This document shows positions 22,041-31,616 of a stretch of 64,000 bases of DNA, piece by piece. Below the pieces are notes generated by a model. It was given only the letters and a program-made list of their open reading frames with translations. It made no database searches and had not been told where the DNA came from. The DNA is from Cynocephalus volans (taxonomy: Eukaryota > Chordata > Mammalia > Dermoptera > Cynocephalidae): NCBI RefSeq assembly GCF_027409185.1, contig NC_084464.1:45793095-45857094 (forward strand), given 5' to 3'. The translations under genes were made by a program, and so were the position numbers. Numbering within the stretch: position 1 is the first letter of the stretch; each line of letters begins with the position of its first letter.

Positions 22041-22052
22041 CTATCATAACTG

Positions 22053-22474
22053 TGTGTGGATTGAATTATGTTTCCCCCAAATTCACTAAAGTTTGAATTG
22101 TGTCCTCCAAGTTTTATGTATTAGAAACAGCCCCCATTATGACTCTCAAGAGGGTGGGAAATCCTGTTATGGTAATTGAAAGGTGGAGCCTTGAAGAGGT
22201 GATTTGGATTGTAGGACTGTGCAGTAGTGAATGGATTTAAAATGGTGGTCAGGGGTGTGGTTCTAAGAGCTTTAAAAGAAGAGGAGAATCTCTTGCTCTC
22301 TCTGCTCTCTCTGCTTCCATCGTCTTGTAATGTGAGACCCCTGGGTCACTGTTGCCACCACCAGATGGACTTCAGACTTGCCAGCCTCAGAAACTGTAAG
22401 CAATAAATTTTTTTTCTTTGTAAATCACCCAGTTTCAGGTATTTTGCTATAAGCAATGGAAACAGACTAATACA
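22053..22474 (+). repeat. Second MaLR-type solo LTR with 5-bp duplication
   Basis: It runs TGTGTGG...TACA with AACTG at 22048-22052 and 22475-22479. It is similar along its length to the LTR at 20015 (shared 'ggtggggccttgaaga/ggtggagccttgaagagg', 'tgttgccaccaccagatg', 'cagcctcagaaactgt'). The two are independent insertions, because each has its own duplication. Confidence 0.82.
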
Positions 22475-22534
22475 AACTGTATTCCATACGTTCTAAAAGT
22501 TAAGACAAGAAATATATTTAAAAGACCCAAATTG

Positions 22535-22645
22535 GCTGGCCGGTTAGGACAGTAGGTTAGAGCACAGTATTATAACATAAGGTCACAGGTTCGGATCACC
22601 AGGCAGCTGCCAAAAAAAAAAAAAAAACCATATAAACAAAAAAGT
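22535..22645 (+). repeat. tRNA-derived SINE monomer (CYN-like)
   Basis: It has a GGCTGGCCGGTTAGGAC head, a B-box-like 'ggttcggatcacc' and a poly(A) tail. A 15-bp duplication with one mismatch, aaaaga(c/t)ccaaattg, is at 22520-22534 and 22646-22660. Confidence 0.83.
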
Positions 22646-23417
22646 AAAAGATCCAAATTGAACTTCTAGAAATGAAAACTACAATGTCAGATAAAAAATA
22701 CACTGGATGGGATTAATGGCAGATTAGAATTTGCAGAAGAAAAGATAAGTGAACTTGAAGGTATAGCTAGACACTATCCAAAATGAAACAGAAAATATCC
22801 AAAAATGAAAAATGAAAAGGTCATCAGTGAGCTGTGGAACAACCCTCAAGTGGTCTAATATACAATAATTAGAAGCCCAGAAGGAGAGGAGAGAGAGAGA
22901 GGGAACAGAAAAATATTTGAAGAAATAATGGCCAAAAGCTTTCTAAACTTAAATATGACTATAAGCCTACAGATCCAGGAAGCACAATAAACCCTAAGCA
23001 CAAGAAATGTGAAGAAAACTATACCAAGACACATCATAATCAAATTGCTCAAAAGCTAGTAATAATGATGTTATACACAGGGAGACAAAGTTAAAAATGA
23101 CATCAGATTTTCACTGGAAACAATCCAAGTGAGGAGACAGTGGAACAAATCTTTAAATTACTGAAAGAAAAAAATTCTCAATCTAGAATATTGGGTATTT
23201 CTTGTCAAAAACAAGAAATAAATATGTTTTCATGTATACAAAAACAAAGAATTTATCACCAGCAGACCACACTACAAGAATTGTTAAAGAAAGTTCTTCA
23301 GGCGAAAAGGAAATGGTACCAAATAAAAATACAGACCTACCCAAAAGAACGAAGAGCACTGGAAATGGTAACTACACGAATGTGTCTGTGTGTGCGTATC
23401 CTCTTATTACTTAAGTT

Positions 23418-23524
23418 TTTTAAATTTTTTTATTTCTTTGGCAGCTGGGCAGTATGAGAGCCAAACCCTTGACCTTCATATTATAACAGCACACTCCAAC
23501 CAACTGAGCTAACTGGCCAGCTCT
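23418..23524 (-). repeat. tRNA-derived SINE monomer (CYN-like)
   Basis: Inverted copy with a T-rich tract, 'ctttggcagctgggcagtatgagagccaaacccttgacc' and an end 'ccaactgagctaactggccagc'. Confidence 0.8.
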
Positions 23525-23546
23525 TAAATCTTTTTTAAAAGGTAAT

Positions 23547-23645
23547 TGAGCTGTCCGGTTAGCTCATTTGGGAGAGTGTGGTGCTCGTAACACCAAAGTC
23601 AAGGGTTCAGATCCCCTTATTGGCCAGTTGCCAAAAAACAAATTA
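23547..23645 (+). repeat. tRNA-derived SINE monomer (CYN-like)
   Basis: It has a 'gctgtccggttagctcatttgggagagtgtggtgctcgtaacacc' head, a 'ggttcagatccccttattggccagttgcc' B-box region and an A-rich tail. Confidence 0.83.
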
Positions 23646-23701
23646 AAAAGAAAAAAGAAAACAAAACTAGGAACTGGGAAAACCAGATTAGAACAAAGTT
23701 T

Positions 23702-23804
23702 TGGGTTGGCTAGTTGGCTCAGTTGGTTAGAGCACAGTATTATAACACCAAGGTCAAGGGTTCAGATCCCCATACCAGCCAGCCATAAAAAAAAAAAAAA
23801 AAAA
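23702..23804 (+). repeat. tRNA-derived SINE monomer (CYN-like)
   Basis: The body is GGGTTGGCTAGTTGGCTCAG, then 'aacaccaaggtcaagggttcagatccccataccagccagcc', then A18. It is one of the better preserved monomers. Confidence 0.87.
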
Positions 23805-24329
23805 GTAATTGGCTATATAAAAAAAAAAAAAAAGATAATGTATTATGGGGTTTGTGCACATCGAACATTTACCAAAAGAAACCATGTTCTAGGCCATAAA
23901 ACAAGACTCAATAAGTACAAAGACTTCAAGTAAACATATGGTAAAAGTAAAATGTATTACTTTATTTATTTATTGGCCACTGGCTGGTATGGGAAATGTA
24001 TTACTGTAATGGCATAAAGGCTGGTATAGAAATGAAAATATACAATTGTAAGGTTCATTATATACTTGAAGTTGTATAATATCACTAAAAGGTAGACTGT
24101 GGTCAGTTAAACATGTATACTGTAAACCCTAAAGCAACTAATGAAATAACAAAAAGTTACAGATACCTATAAAGAAGATAAAATAGAATAAAAAATGCTT
24201 AGGTAATCTAGAAAAAGGCAGAAAAAGAGGGGAAGGGGAACAAAGAACAGATAACACAACTAGAAAACAAATAGTAAAATGATAAACTGAAACCTATTTC
24301 AATAGCCACTTTAAAAATAAATGGTCTTG

Positions 24330-24495
24330 GGCTGACCCCGTGGCGCACTTGGGAGAGTGCGGGGCTGGGAGCGCAGGAGCGCTCCCGCCGCAGGTTCGGA
24401 TCCTATATAGGGATGGCCGGTGCGCTCACTGGCTGAGCGCGGTGCGGCCGGTCACAAAAAAGATAAAAAAATAAAATAAAAATAAATAAGTAAAA
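24330..24495 (+). repeat. GC-rich dimeric SINE subfamily (CYN-like)
   Basis: The first unit carries 'ggcgcacttgggagagtgcggggctgggagcgcaggagcgctcccgccgcaggttcggatcc'. It is followed by 'tatatagggatggccggtgcgctcactggctgagcgcggtgcggccggtcac' and an A-rich tail. The second tRNA unit is truncated. The same subfamily occurs at 36725-36888. Confidence 0.82.
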
Positions 24496-24504
24496 ATAAA
24501 AATA

Positions 24505-25215
24505 AATGGTCTAAACAACTCAATTAAATGACAGCAATTTTCAGACTGGATAAAAGAGCAAGATTATGCTGCCCACAAGAATGCACTTTAAATATAAAGA
24601 CTCAAATATGCTAAAAGTAACAGGATGGAAAAAGATACACCATGCTTACTACGCTAGTCAAAAGAAAGCTGGAAGGGCTATAATATCAAAGTTGATTTCA
24701 GAGCAAAGAATATTACAAGGGATAAAGAAGGTAGTTTCATAATGAGAAAGGGATTAATAGAGGACATAAAAATCCTAAACGTTCATGTGCCTAATAAGAG
24801 ACCTTTGAAATATATGAAGCAAAAACACTATCAACCAACTTGACCTGGTAGACATTTATGAAACATTCCATCTAAAAATAGCATAATACACATTCTTCTC
24901 AGGTGCACAGAGAACACTTATCAATAGAGACCATATACTTAGCATAAAATTAGTCTCAATAAATTTAAAAAGATTCGGGTCATATAAAGTATGTTATCTG
25001 ATCACAGTGGAATTACATTAGAAGTCAATAACAGAAAGTCCTTGGAAAATCCCCAAATATTTGGAAACTAAATAACATACCTCTGGATTAAAGAATAATT
25101 AGGACATATTTTGAACTGGATGAAAATGAAAGCAACATATTAGAATTTGGTAGGATGCATATAAAATGGACAGACATTTTATAGCACTAAACTAAATGCT
25201 TTTATTAAGAACGAA
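24505..25215 (+). mobile_element. L1M fragment (ORF2-proximal)
   Basis: 'ggatggaaaaagatacaccatgc', 'gctggaagggctataatatca', 'attacaagggataaagaaggtag' and 'ccatatacttagcataaaattagtctcaataaattt' follow L1 ORF2 5' sequence. No intact frame. Confidence 0.7.
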
Positions 25216-25425
25216 AGAAAGACCTGATCTGGAGTGGGGGGGAGGGCCCTGTGGGCCTCTGCCATGCTCTACCCCCACCCTCCACAACCAGGCCAGCAAA
25301 GGAGCAGATAGTCGACCAGCCCCTCCCCCCCCTTCATCCCCCAACCTTCCTCAACCCCTCCCCCTCTCTCTGCTCCATAATATCTTAGAATGTAAAAATA
25401 ATAATAATAATAAATAATTTTTTTA
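25216..25425 (+). other. Unassigned GC-rich retroposed segment with A-rich tail
   Basis: About 170 bp of C-rich DNA sits in AT-rich L1 and ends in an AATAATAATAAATAA tail. Similar purine tracts flank it (aagaacgaaagaaaga and aaaagaaatgaaaga), possibly a decayed target-site duplication. It includes 'ccctccacaaccaggc', close to the inverted 80-bp VNTR unit of the element at 27.8-31.4 kb. The source is unknown. Confidence 0.4.
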
Positions 25426-25439
25426 AAAAAGAAAGAAAA

Positions 25440-25850
25440 TAAAAGAAATGAAAGATTACGTGTCAGTGATCTCAGCTACCACCTGGAACCAAAGTATGCA
25501 GAAGAAAAGAAAGAACAAAGATCAATGAAATTAGAAAACAGAAAAATAGAGAAAACCAATGAAATCAAAAGCTGCTTCTTGAGAAGATGAACAAAATTTA
25601 TAAACCTCCAGCCAGACTGGTCACGAAAAAATGGAAAAGACACAAATCACCAATATCATAAATGAGAGAGGTAACATCACTTCAGATTCTAGAGATAATA
25701 AAAGAATAACAAAGGGATATTAAGAATAACTTTATGCCAATAATTTTGTCAACTTAGGCAAAATGGAGAATACATGGAAAGACAAATTACTAAAGTGTAC
25801 TTAGGAAGAAATAAATTTATAACAATCAGTTTGAATCATCTCAGCTTTAA
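25440..25850 (+). mobile_element. L1M ORF2 fragment
   Basis: 'agctaccacctggaaccaaagtatgcagaagaaa' and 'atgaacaaaatttataaacctccagccagactggtcacgaaaaaatgga' are L1 ORF2 region text, interrupted by stops and indels. Confidence 0.65.
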
Positions 25851-26345
25851 TATGGTACATTAACTGTTCCTATTCAATTCTGCCCTTTCCCTTTATGTTG
25901 TTATTTTTACAAATTTATTTTTATACATTGCATGCATGTTAATATAGATTTATAATGATTGTTTTATGCATTCGTCTTTTAAATCACATAGGAAACAAAG
26001 AGAAGTTACATACCTAAAATACAATAGTTCTAGCTTTTACATTTACCTATGTAGTTAGCTTTACCAGTGATCTTTATTTCTTTGTAGGGCATTGAGTTAT
26101 CATCTAGTGCCCTTTTCAGTCTGAAGGACTCCCTTTAGCATTTCTTGTAGGGCAGGTCTAATAGAAACAAATTAGTTTTTGTTTATCCAGGAATGTCTTA
26201 ATATCTTTATTTTGAAGGATAGTTTTACTGGACATAGAATTCTTGGCTGACAGGTGTTTTTTTTTTCTGTCAGTACTTTAAATATATCATCCACTGGTCT
26301 CTGGCCTCCATGGTTTCTGATGATAAATAGGCTGTTAATCTTAGG
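25850..26345 (-). mobile_element. Inverted L1/HAL1-type 3' fragment
   Basis: Plus-strand text 'cagtctgaaggactccctttagcatttcttgtagggcaggtct...gtttatccaggaatgtcttaatatctttattttgaaggatagttttactggacatagaattcttgg...tggtttctgatgataaatagg' is a well-known old L1 segment seen in inverse orientation. Confidence 0.7.
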
Positions 26346-26384
26346 ATGTTAACTGTAATTTCTATGATAACCACTAATAAAACA

Positions 26385-27052
26385 ACTAAAAAATATATAG
26401 AAAAGGAAATAAAAATGGTGCACTAGAAAACAATCAATCAAACCTAAAAGAAGGCTATATTGGAGAAATTGAGGAACCAAAAAAAGATGTAACATATAGA
26501 AAACAAATAACACCATGGCAGAAGTAAGTCCTGCAATATTTGTAATCACTTGAAGTGTACATGGATTAAACCCACCAATTAAAAGACAGAGACTGGTGAT
26601 GGCTGCACAGCATTGTGAATGTACTTAATGCCACGGAACTGTATACTTAAAAATGGTTAAAATCGTAATTTTATGTTATATATATTTTACCACTCACAAA
26701 AAAAAAGATTAGCAGAATGGATTTTTAAATGATCCAACTGGACTTAAATAGACATTTCTCCAAAGAAGATATACAAATGGCCAGTAAGCACATAAAAAGA
26801 TGTCTAACATCACAAATAATTAGGAAAATGCAAATCAAAACCACAATGAGATACCACTTCACACCCATTAGGATAGATTTTTTTTAATAATAAATTTTTT
26901 TTAAATAATATTTTTTAAAAAAACAGAAAATAACAATAGTAGGTGTTGGCAAGGATGTGGAGTTAGAGCCCTTGTACACTGCTGGTGGGAATGTAAAATG
27001 GTGCAGCCACTATGGAAGACAGTGTAGAGGTTCTTCAAAAAAATTAAAAATA
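26385..27052 (+). mobile_element. L1M 3' fragments
   Basis: One L1 tail is at about 26590-26700 ('ggctgcacagcattgtgaatgtacttaatgcca...aaaatggttaaaat...attttaccac'). Then 'gacatttctccaaagaagatatacaaatggcc' and 'gcagccactatggaagacagtgtagaggttc' follow, the L1 3' end order. A SINE dimer interrupts it at 27054. Confidence 0.75.
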
Positions 27053-27053
27053 G

Positions 27054-27222
27054 GGGCCGGCCCGTGGCTCACTCGGGAGAGTGTGGTGCTGATAACACCA
27101 AGGCCACAGGTTCGGATCCCATATAGGGATGGCCGGTTTGCTCACTGGGTGAGCATGGTGCTGACAGCACCAAGTCAAGGGTTAAGATCCCCTTACCGGT
27201 CATCTTTTAAAAAAAAAAAAAA
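27054..27222 (+). repeat. Dimeric tRNA-derived SINE (CYN-like) with 13-bp duplication
   Basis: A full dimer: GGGCCGGCCCGTGGCTCAC, B-box GGTTCGGATCC, linker 'catatagggatggccgg', second unit and A-tail. The duplication AAATTAAAAATAG is exact at 27041-27053 and 27223-27235, overlapping the element start by a base. It looks young. Confidence 0.88.
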
Positions 27223-27235
27223 AAATTAAAAATAG

Positions 27236-27780
27236 AATTACCATATGATTCAGCAATTCTACTTTTTTGATATATACCCAAAAGAAATGAAAGCAGAAAC
27301 TTGAATAGATGTTTGTACACCTATGTTCATAGCATCATTACTCACGATAACCAAAGATGGTGGCAACCCAAGCATTCATCAATGATTGAATGGATAAACA
27401 AAATGTAGTATCTACATACAATGGAATAGTATTCAGTGTTTTTGGGGGGGTTTTTTGGTTTTTTTTTTTTTTTCACTGTATAATTCCATTTATATGAAAT
27501 ACAAGGGCAGGTGAAACTAATCTATAATGATAAAAGTCAGAACAGTGTTCACATTTTGGGGGAGTGGGCAGTGGATACTGCCTTGAAAGGGACACAAGAG
27601 AACTTTCTGGGAGTGATCAGAAAGTTCTATGTCTTGATCTTCATGCTGATCACATGGGTGGCTACATAAGTAAAAATTAATTGAGCTGTAGTCTTAATAT
27701 TGGCGGATCTTAAAGTATATCTTAATAAAGTGCTGTAAAAATATGAGCTAAGATTTAAATTGAAATGAAAATTTTAAGTA
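27236..27780 (+). mobile_element. L1M 3' end
   Basis: It continues from the SINE insertion with 'ccatatgattcagcaattctac', 'aaatgtagtatctacatacaatggaatagtattca', 'tccatttatatgaaatacaagg', ending near 'atgagctaagatttaaattg'. Confidence 0.72.
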
Positions 27781-27785
27781 GAATT

Positions 27786-30700
27786 TTTTTTTAAATTTTA
27801 ATTTTTATTGAATCAAAATTGATTATACATATTTTTGGGTTTCAACATTGAGATATGTTGATCAAATCAATATTACTAGCATATATATTGTTACAAATTG
27901 TAATTATTCTTTATGAACCTTGGCCCATCCCTCCTCATCCCCCTTCCTCTCCCCTTCCCCCCTCTAATCACCCTAGATTTCTTCTCTCCTTCTGAAAGAA
28001 TAATGGTTACTTTGTTGATTAGCTGCCCAAATGATCTGTCCACTGCTGAGAGGCATGATCAGGTCCCCCAATACTATCATAGAGCAGATGTCTCTTCCTT
28101 CACTATAAAATGGGCTCTGTGGAGACAGACATCCTCCTTTATCTTTGCTGGTGACTCTCCTTGTGTCAACTCACTCCAGTGGCTGGTGGACCATCTGTGT
28201 GGTGGTTGTGGCATCTAGCTGCCTTCGCGGCAGCCATGGTTATCGTGGTGGCTGTGGTGGGCCACCCACATGGGGGAGATGTTTTTGGCCTGCTCTGTGG
28301 TGCTGGCAGTGTGCCTGGTTGTGGAGAGTGTGTGATCCCCAGTTCCATGACCTGGGTCGCCAAGTGGGTCCCAAGGCACTGGCACGGTGTGCCTGGTTGT
28401 GGGAGGGGGGGTCCAGTCCCCTTCTCCATGCCCTGGATCCCTGGGTAGACTCCGAGGCACTGGCATGGGGTGTCTGGTTGTGGGAGGGGAGTCCGGTCCC
28501 CGTATCCAGACCCCGGGTACCAGGGCAGGTCCCAGGGAGCTGGCACAGGGTGCCTGGTTGTGGGGGTGGGGTCCGGTCCCCAGCTCCATACCCCAGGTCC
28601 CCTTGTGGGCCCTGGGGTGCTGGCATGGGGTGCCTGGTTGTGGGAGGTGGGTCTGGTCCCCTTTTCTATGCCCCAGGTCTCAGCATGGGCCCCAAGACAC
28701 TGGCGTGGTGTGCCTGGTTGTGGGAGGTGGGTCTGGTCCCCTTCTCCATGCCCCAGGTCCCAGCACAGGTCCTGAAGAATTGGCTCAGGGTGCCTGGTTG
28801 TGGGAAGGGGGTCTGGTACCCTTCTCCATGTCCTGGGTCCTCAGGAAGACCCCGAGGTGCTGGCATGGTGTGCCTGGTTGTGGGAGGGGGGTCTGGTCCC
28901 CAGCTCCATACCCTGGGTCCCCTTGTGGGCCTTGGGGCACTGGCACAGGGTGCCTGGTTGTGGGAGGGGGTCCGGTCCCTTTCTCCATGTCCTGGGTCCC
29001 AGGGCAGGCCCTGAGGCACTGGCATGGGGTGCTTGGTTGTGGGAGTGGTGCTCTGGTCCCAGGCTCCACACCCCGGGTCCCCAGGTGGGCCCTGAGGCGC
29101 TGGCACGGGGTGTCTGGTTGTGGGAGGGGAGTCTGGTCTGCTGCTCCATGCCTCGGGTCCATGGGCAGACCAGACCCAAGGCACTGGTGCAGTGTGCCTG
29201 GTTGTGGGATGGGGGGTGTCTGGTCCCCTTCTCCAGGCCCCAGGTCCCAGGGCAGGTCCCAAGGAGCTGGCACAGGGTGCCTGGTTGTGAGGGGGGGTCC
29301 GGTCCCAGCTCCTTACCAGGTGTCTCTGGGTGGGCCCTGAGGTACTGGCATGGTGAGCCTGGTTGTGGGAGGGGGGTCCAGTCCCCTTCTCCATGCCCCA
29401 GGTCCCAGGGCAGGCCCTGAGGCACTGGTGCAGTGTGTCTGGTTGTGGGAGGGGGGTCTGGTCCCCAGATCCATACCCTGGTTCCCCTTGTGGGCCTCGG
29501 GGCACTGGCACAGGCTGCCTGGTTGTGGGAGGGGGGTCCGGTCCCCAGCTCCATACCCCGGGTCCCTGGGCTGGCCCTGTGGTGCTGGCGTGGGGTGCCT
29601 GGTTGTGGGAGGTGGGTCTGGTCCCCTTCTCCATTCCCCAGGTCCCAGCACAGGCCCCGAAGCATTGGCTCATGGTGTCTGGTTGTGGGAAGGGGATCTG
29701 GTCCCCTTCTCCATGTCCTGAGTCCCTGGGTGGGCCCCAAGGCACTGGCACAGTGTGCCTGGTTGTGGGAGGGAGGTTCGGTCCCCTTCTCCATGCCTCA
29801 GGCCCCTGGGTGGGCCCTGATGTGCTGACCTGCATGCCTGGTTGTGGGAGCGTGTGTCCAGTCCCAGCTCCTTACCCGGTGTCCCTGGGTGGGCCCTGAG
29901 GTACTGGCATGGTGAGCCTGGTTGTGGGAGGGGGGTCCAGTCCCCTTCTCCATGCCCTGGGTCCCAGGGCAGGCCCTGAGGCACTGGTGTGGTTTGTCTC
30001 ATTGTGGGAGGGGGGAGTCTGGTCCCCAGCTCCATACCCTGGGTCCCCTTGTGGGCCTCGGGGCACTGGCACAGGCTACCTGGTTGTGGGAGGGGGGTCC
30101 GGTCCCCAGCTCCATACCCCGGGTCCCCAGGCTGGCCCAAAGGTGCTGGCACGGAGTGCCTGGTTGTGGGAGGTGGGTCTGGTCCCTTTCTTCATGCCTC
30201 GGGTCCCCAGATGGGCCCCAAGGTGCCGGTGCTGTGTGCCTGGTTGTGGGAGGGACATCTGATCCCCTTGTGGGTCCTCGGGCAGACCCTGAGGTGCTGG
30301 CATGGTGTGCCTGGTTGTGGGAGGGAGGTCCAGTCCCCTTCTCCATGCCTTGGGCCCCCAGGTGGGGCCCGGAGGCACTGTCACAGCATGCCTGGTTGTG
30401 GGAAGGGGGTCTGGTCCCTAGCTGCTAGCCCCAGGTCCCTGGGAAGGCCCCTAGGCATTGGTGGTGTGCCGGTAAGTGGGAGTGGGGTCTGGTCCTTGAC
30501 TACAATCCTTGAGTTCTGGGTGGGGCCCTGAGGTGCTGGTGGTGTGAGTGGTTGTGGGCAGGGGTCCTGCCCCTGGCTTCATGCTTCATGTCCCCTGGTG
30601 GGCCCCAAGGCATTCATGGTGTGCCTAGGCTGGAACTAAGTTTTTGTCCTTTGCTTGCTTCTAAAACAGGGGAACTTCCTGTGAGAACCAGTACTTGAGC

Positions 30701-31440
30701 TGTGCTGTTGAGCTAAATTGCTGCTTTGCTGCTGTTTCCCTAGGGAAGTCTTTATGTGCAGCTCAGGTACTTCCGGCTCTCCAGATACTTGGTGCACCTG
30801 GGTTGTGTAGAAACTGATCTGGGCCTGAATTTTTTCATCAAACTGCACCCCATGGAATTCTGCATTCCTGACCAGTCTCCTCTGAGTGGTCCTGCGCTGA
30901 TTGCGGGGCGGATTGGCTGTCCTTGCTGTGTCCCAGTGTTCTCCCGCTGGGCCCATCTCCTCCACTACCCATGCTCCAAACACTTCCCATGGGATGGGCC
31001 CTGAGCTGGTCCCTTGTGATGACTCACCGGCCTCTGAGTGGCTCCCCTTTTTCAGCTGTTCTGGCTCCTCACTCTTGCGTGAGTCCACGGAAACCCCTGT
31101 TAGTGGTCTTGCTGTCCTGGGGGCCACCAAAGTCCTCTTCTCCCTTTCCGCTTCCAAGTAACTCCATCTAAAGGACACAGCTGCAGCTTCTGCCAGCTTC
31201 TGCTCCATGTGCTCCAGCATTAAAGCAGCCACAGCCCAAAACACTGAGAGCAGTTTTTTCTTTCTCTCTTCGTGGTTTCTGCTGCCTTCATGAGTTCCAT
31301 AGGTCTCTCTTCCTCTTCCCCTGAGCTCTAGTGGCCCCAGCGTGGCTGATGTTACATTTTTATAGTTGTAAATTCGTTGATTTTTGGGAGAGAGTGATGT
31401 TGGGGACTGTCTATTCCGCCATCTTGACCTTCCGGTCAAG
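27786..31440 (-). mobile_element. Composite non-autonomous retroposon: L1-like 5' end, 80-bp VNTR, L1-like 3'UTR
   Basis: Read on the minus strand, it begins near 31435 with ACCGGAAGGTCAAGATGGCG, continuing as GGAATAGAC and 'aaatcaacgaatttacaacta', the pattern of mammalian L1 5' ends. After about 800 bp it enters a VNTR (30630-28310). It ends with a purine-rich L1 3'UTR signature ('gattagaggggggaaggggagagg'), then 'catatctcaatgttgaaacccaaaaatatg' and a CAATAAAAATT poly(A) tail (27840-27786). No ORF1 or ORF2 sequence lies between. SVA and LAVA are known elements of comparable layout. Alternatives are an internally deleted L1 whose 5'UTR carries the VNTR, or adjacent independent insertions. A clear target-site duplication was not found. 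Confidence 0.6.
28310..30630 (+). repeat. Minisatellite/VNTR, 80-bp unit, about 29 copies
   Basis: The anchor CCTGGTTGTGGGAGG recurs at 28314, 28392, 28473, 28553 and so on to about 30391. Most spacings are exactly 80 bp, with outliers from 71 to 84. Units carry one of two middles, 'ccttctccatgcccc' or 'cagctccatacccc'. The plus strand is G-rich with runs of five or six Gs. Long open frames on both strands here are artefacts of a low-stop repeat. Units at both ends are more diverged. Confidence 0.95.
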
Positions 31441-31616
31441 TTTTTAAAAGGAATGAAATTCTGACACAAGCTACAAAATGGATGAACCTGGAAAACATTA
31501 TGCTAAGTGACATAAGCCACTCACAAAAGGACAAATACTGTATGGTTCCACTTATATGAGGTACCTAGAGTAGTCAGATTCATAGAGAAAGAATGTAGAA
31601 TGGTAGTTTCCAGGGA
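31441..31616 (+). mobile_element. L1M 3' fragment, left part
   Basis: 'aaaaggaatgaaattctgacac', 'aaaatggatgaacctggaaaacattatgctaagtgacataagcc' and 'ttccacttatatgaggtacctagagtagtcag' are L1 3' text. It is interrupted at 31617 by a DNA transposon and resumes at 32643. Confidence 0.8.

Larger units (their letters stand above)
22660..24325 (+). mobile_element. HAL1/L1M ORF1-region fragment
   Basis: Text such as 'acttctagaaatgaaaactacaatgtc', 'ccaagacacatcataatcaaattgctc', 'cagattttcactggaaacaatcc' and 'agaatttatcaccagcagacc' is the typical order of HAL1 or old L1 ORF1-proximal sequence in the plus sense. Stops and indels are frequent and three SINEs are inserted in it. Confidence 0.7.

Noticed and set aside
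28145-30531. Long open frames (up to about 390 codons) encoding repeated GCLVVGGGS-like or TTRHPVPA-like units
   Set aside because: They are translations of the 80-bp minisatellite, open in several frames on both strands because the repeat lacks stop codons. Not genes.
28310-30630. Could the regular repeat be a CRISPR array
   Set aside because: The genome is mammalian, the unit is a contiguous 80-bp tandem repeat without unique spacers, and no cas genes exist.
27770-31460. Target-site duplication for the composite element
   Set aside because: Flanks 'ttttaagtagaattt' and 'tttttaaaaggaatgaaatt' are vaguely alike, but both are A/T-rich and the match is too weak to claim.
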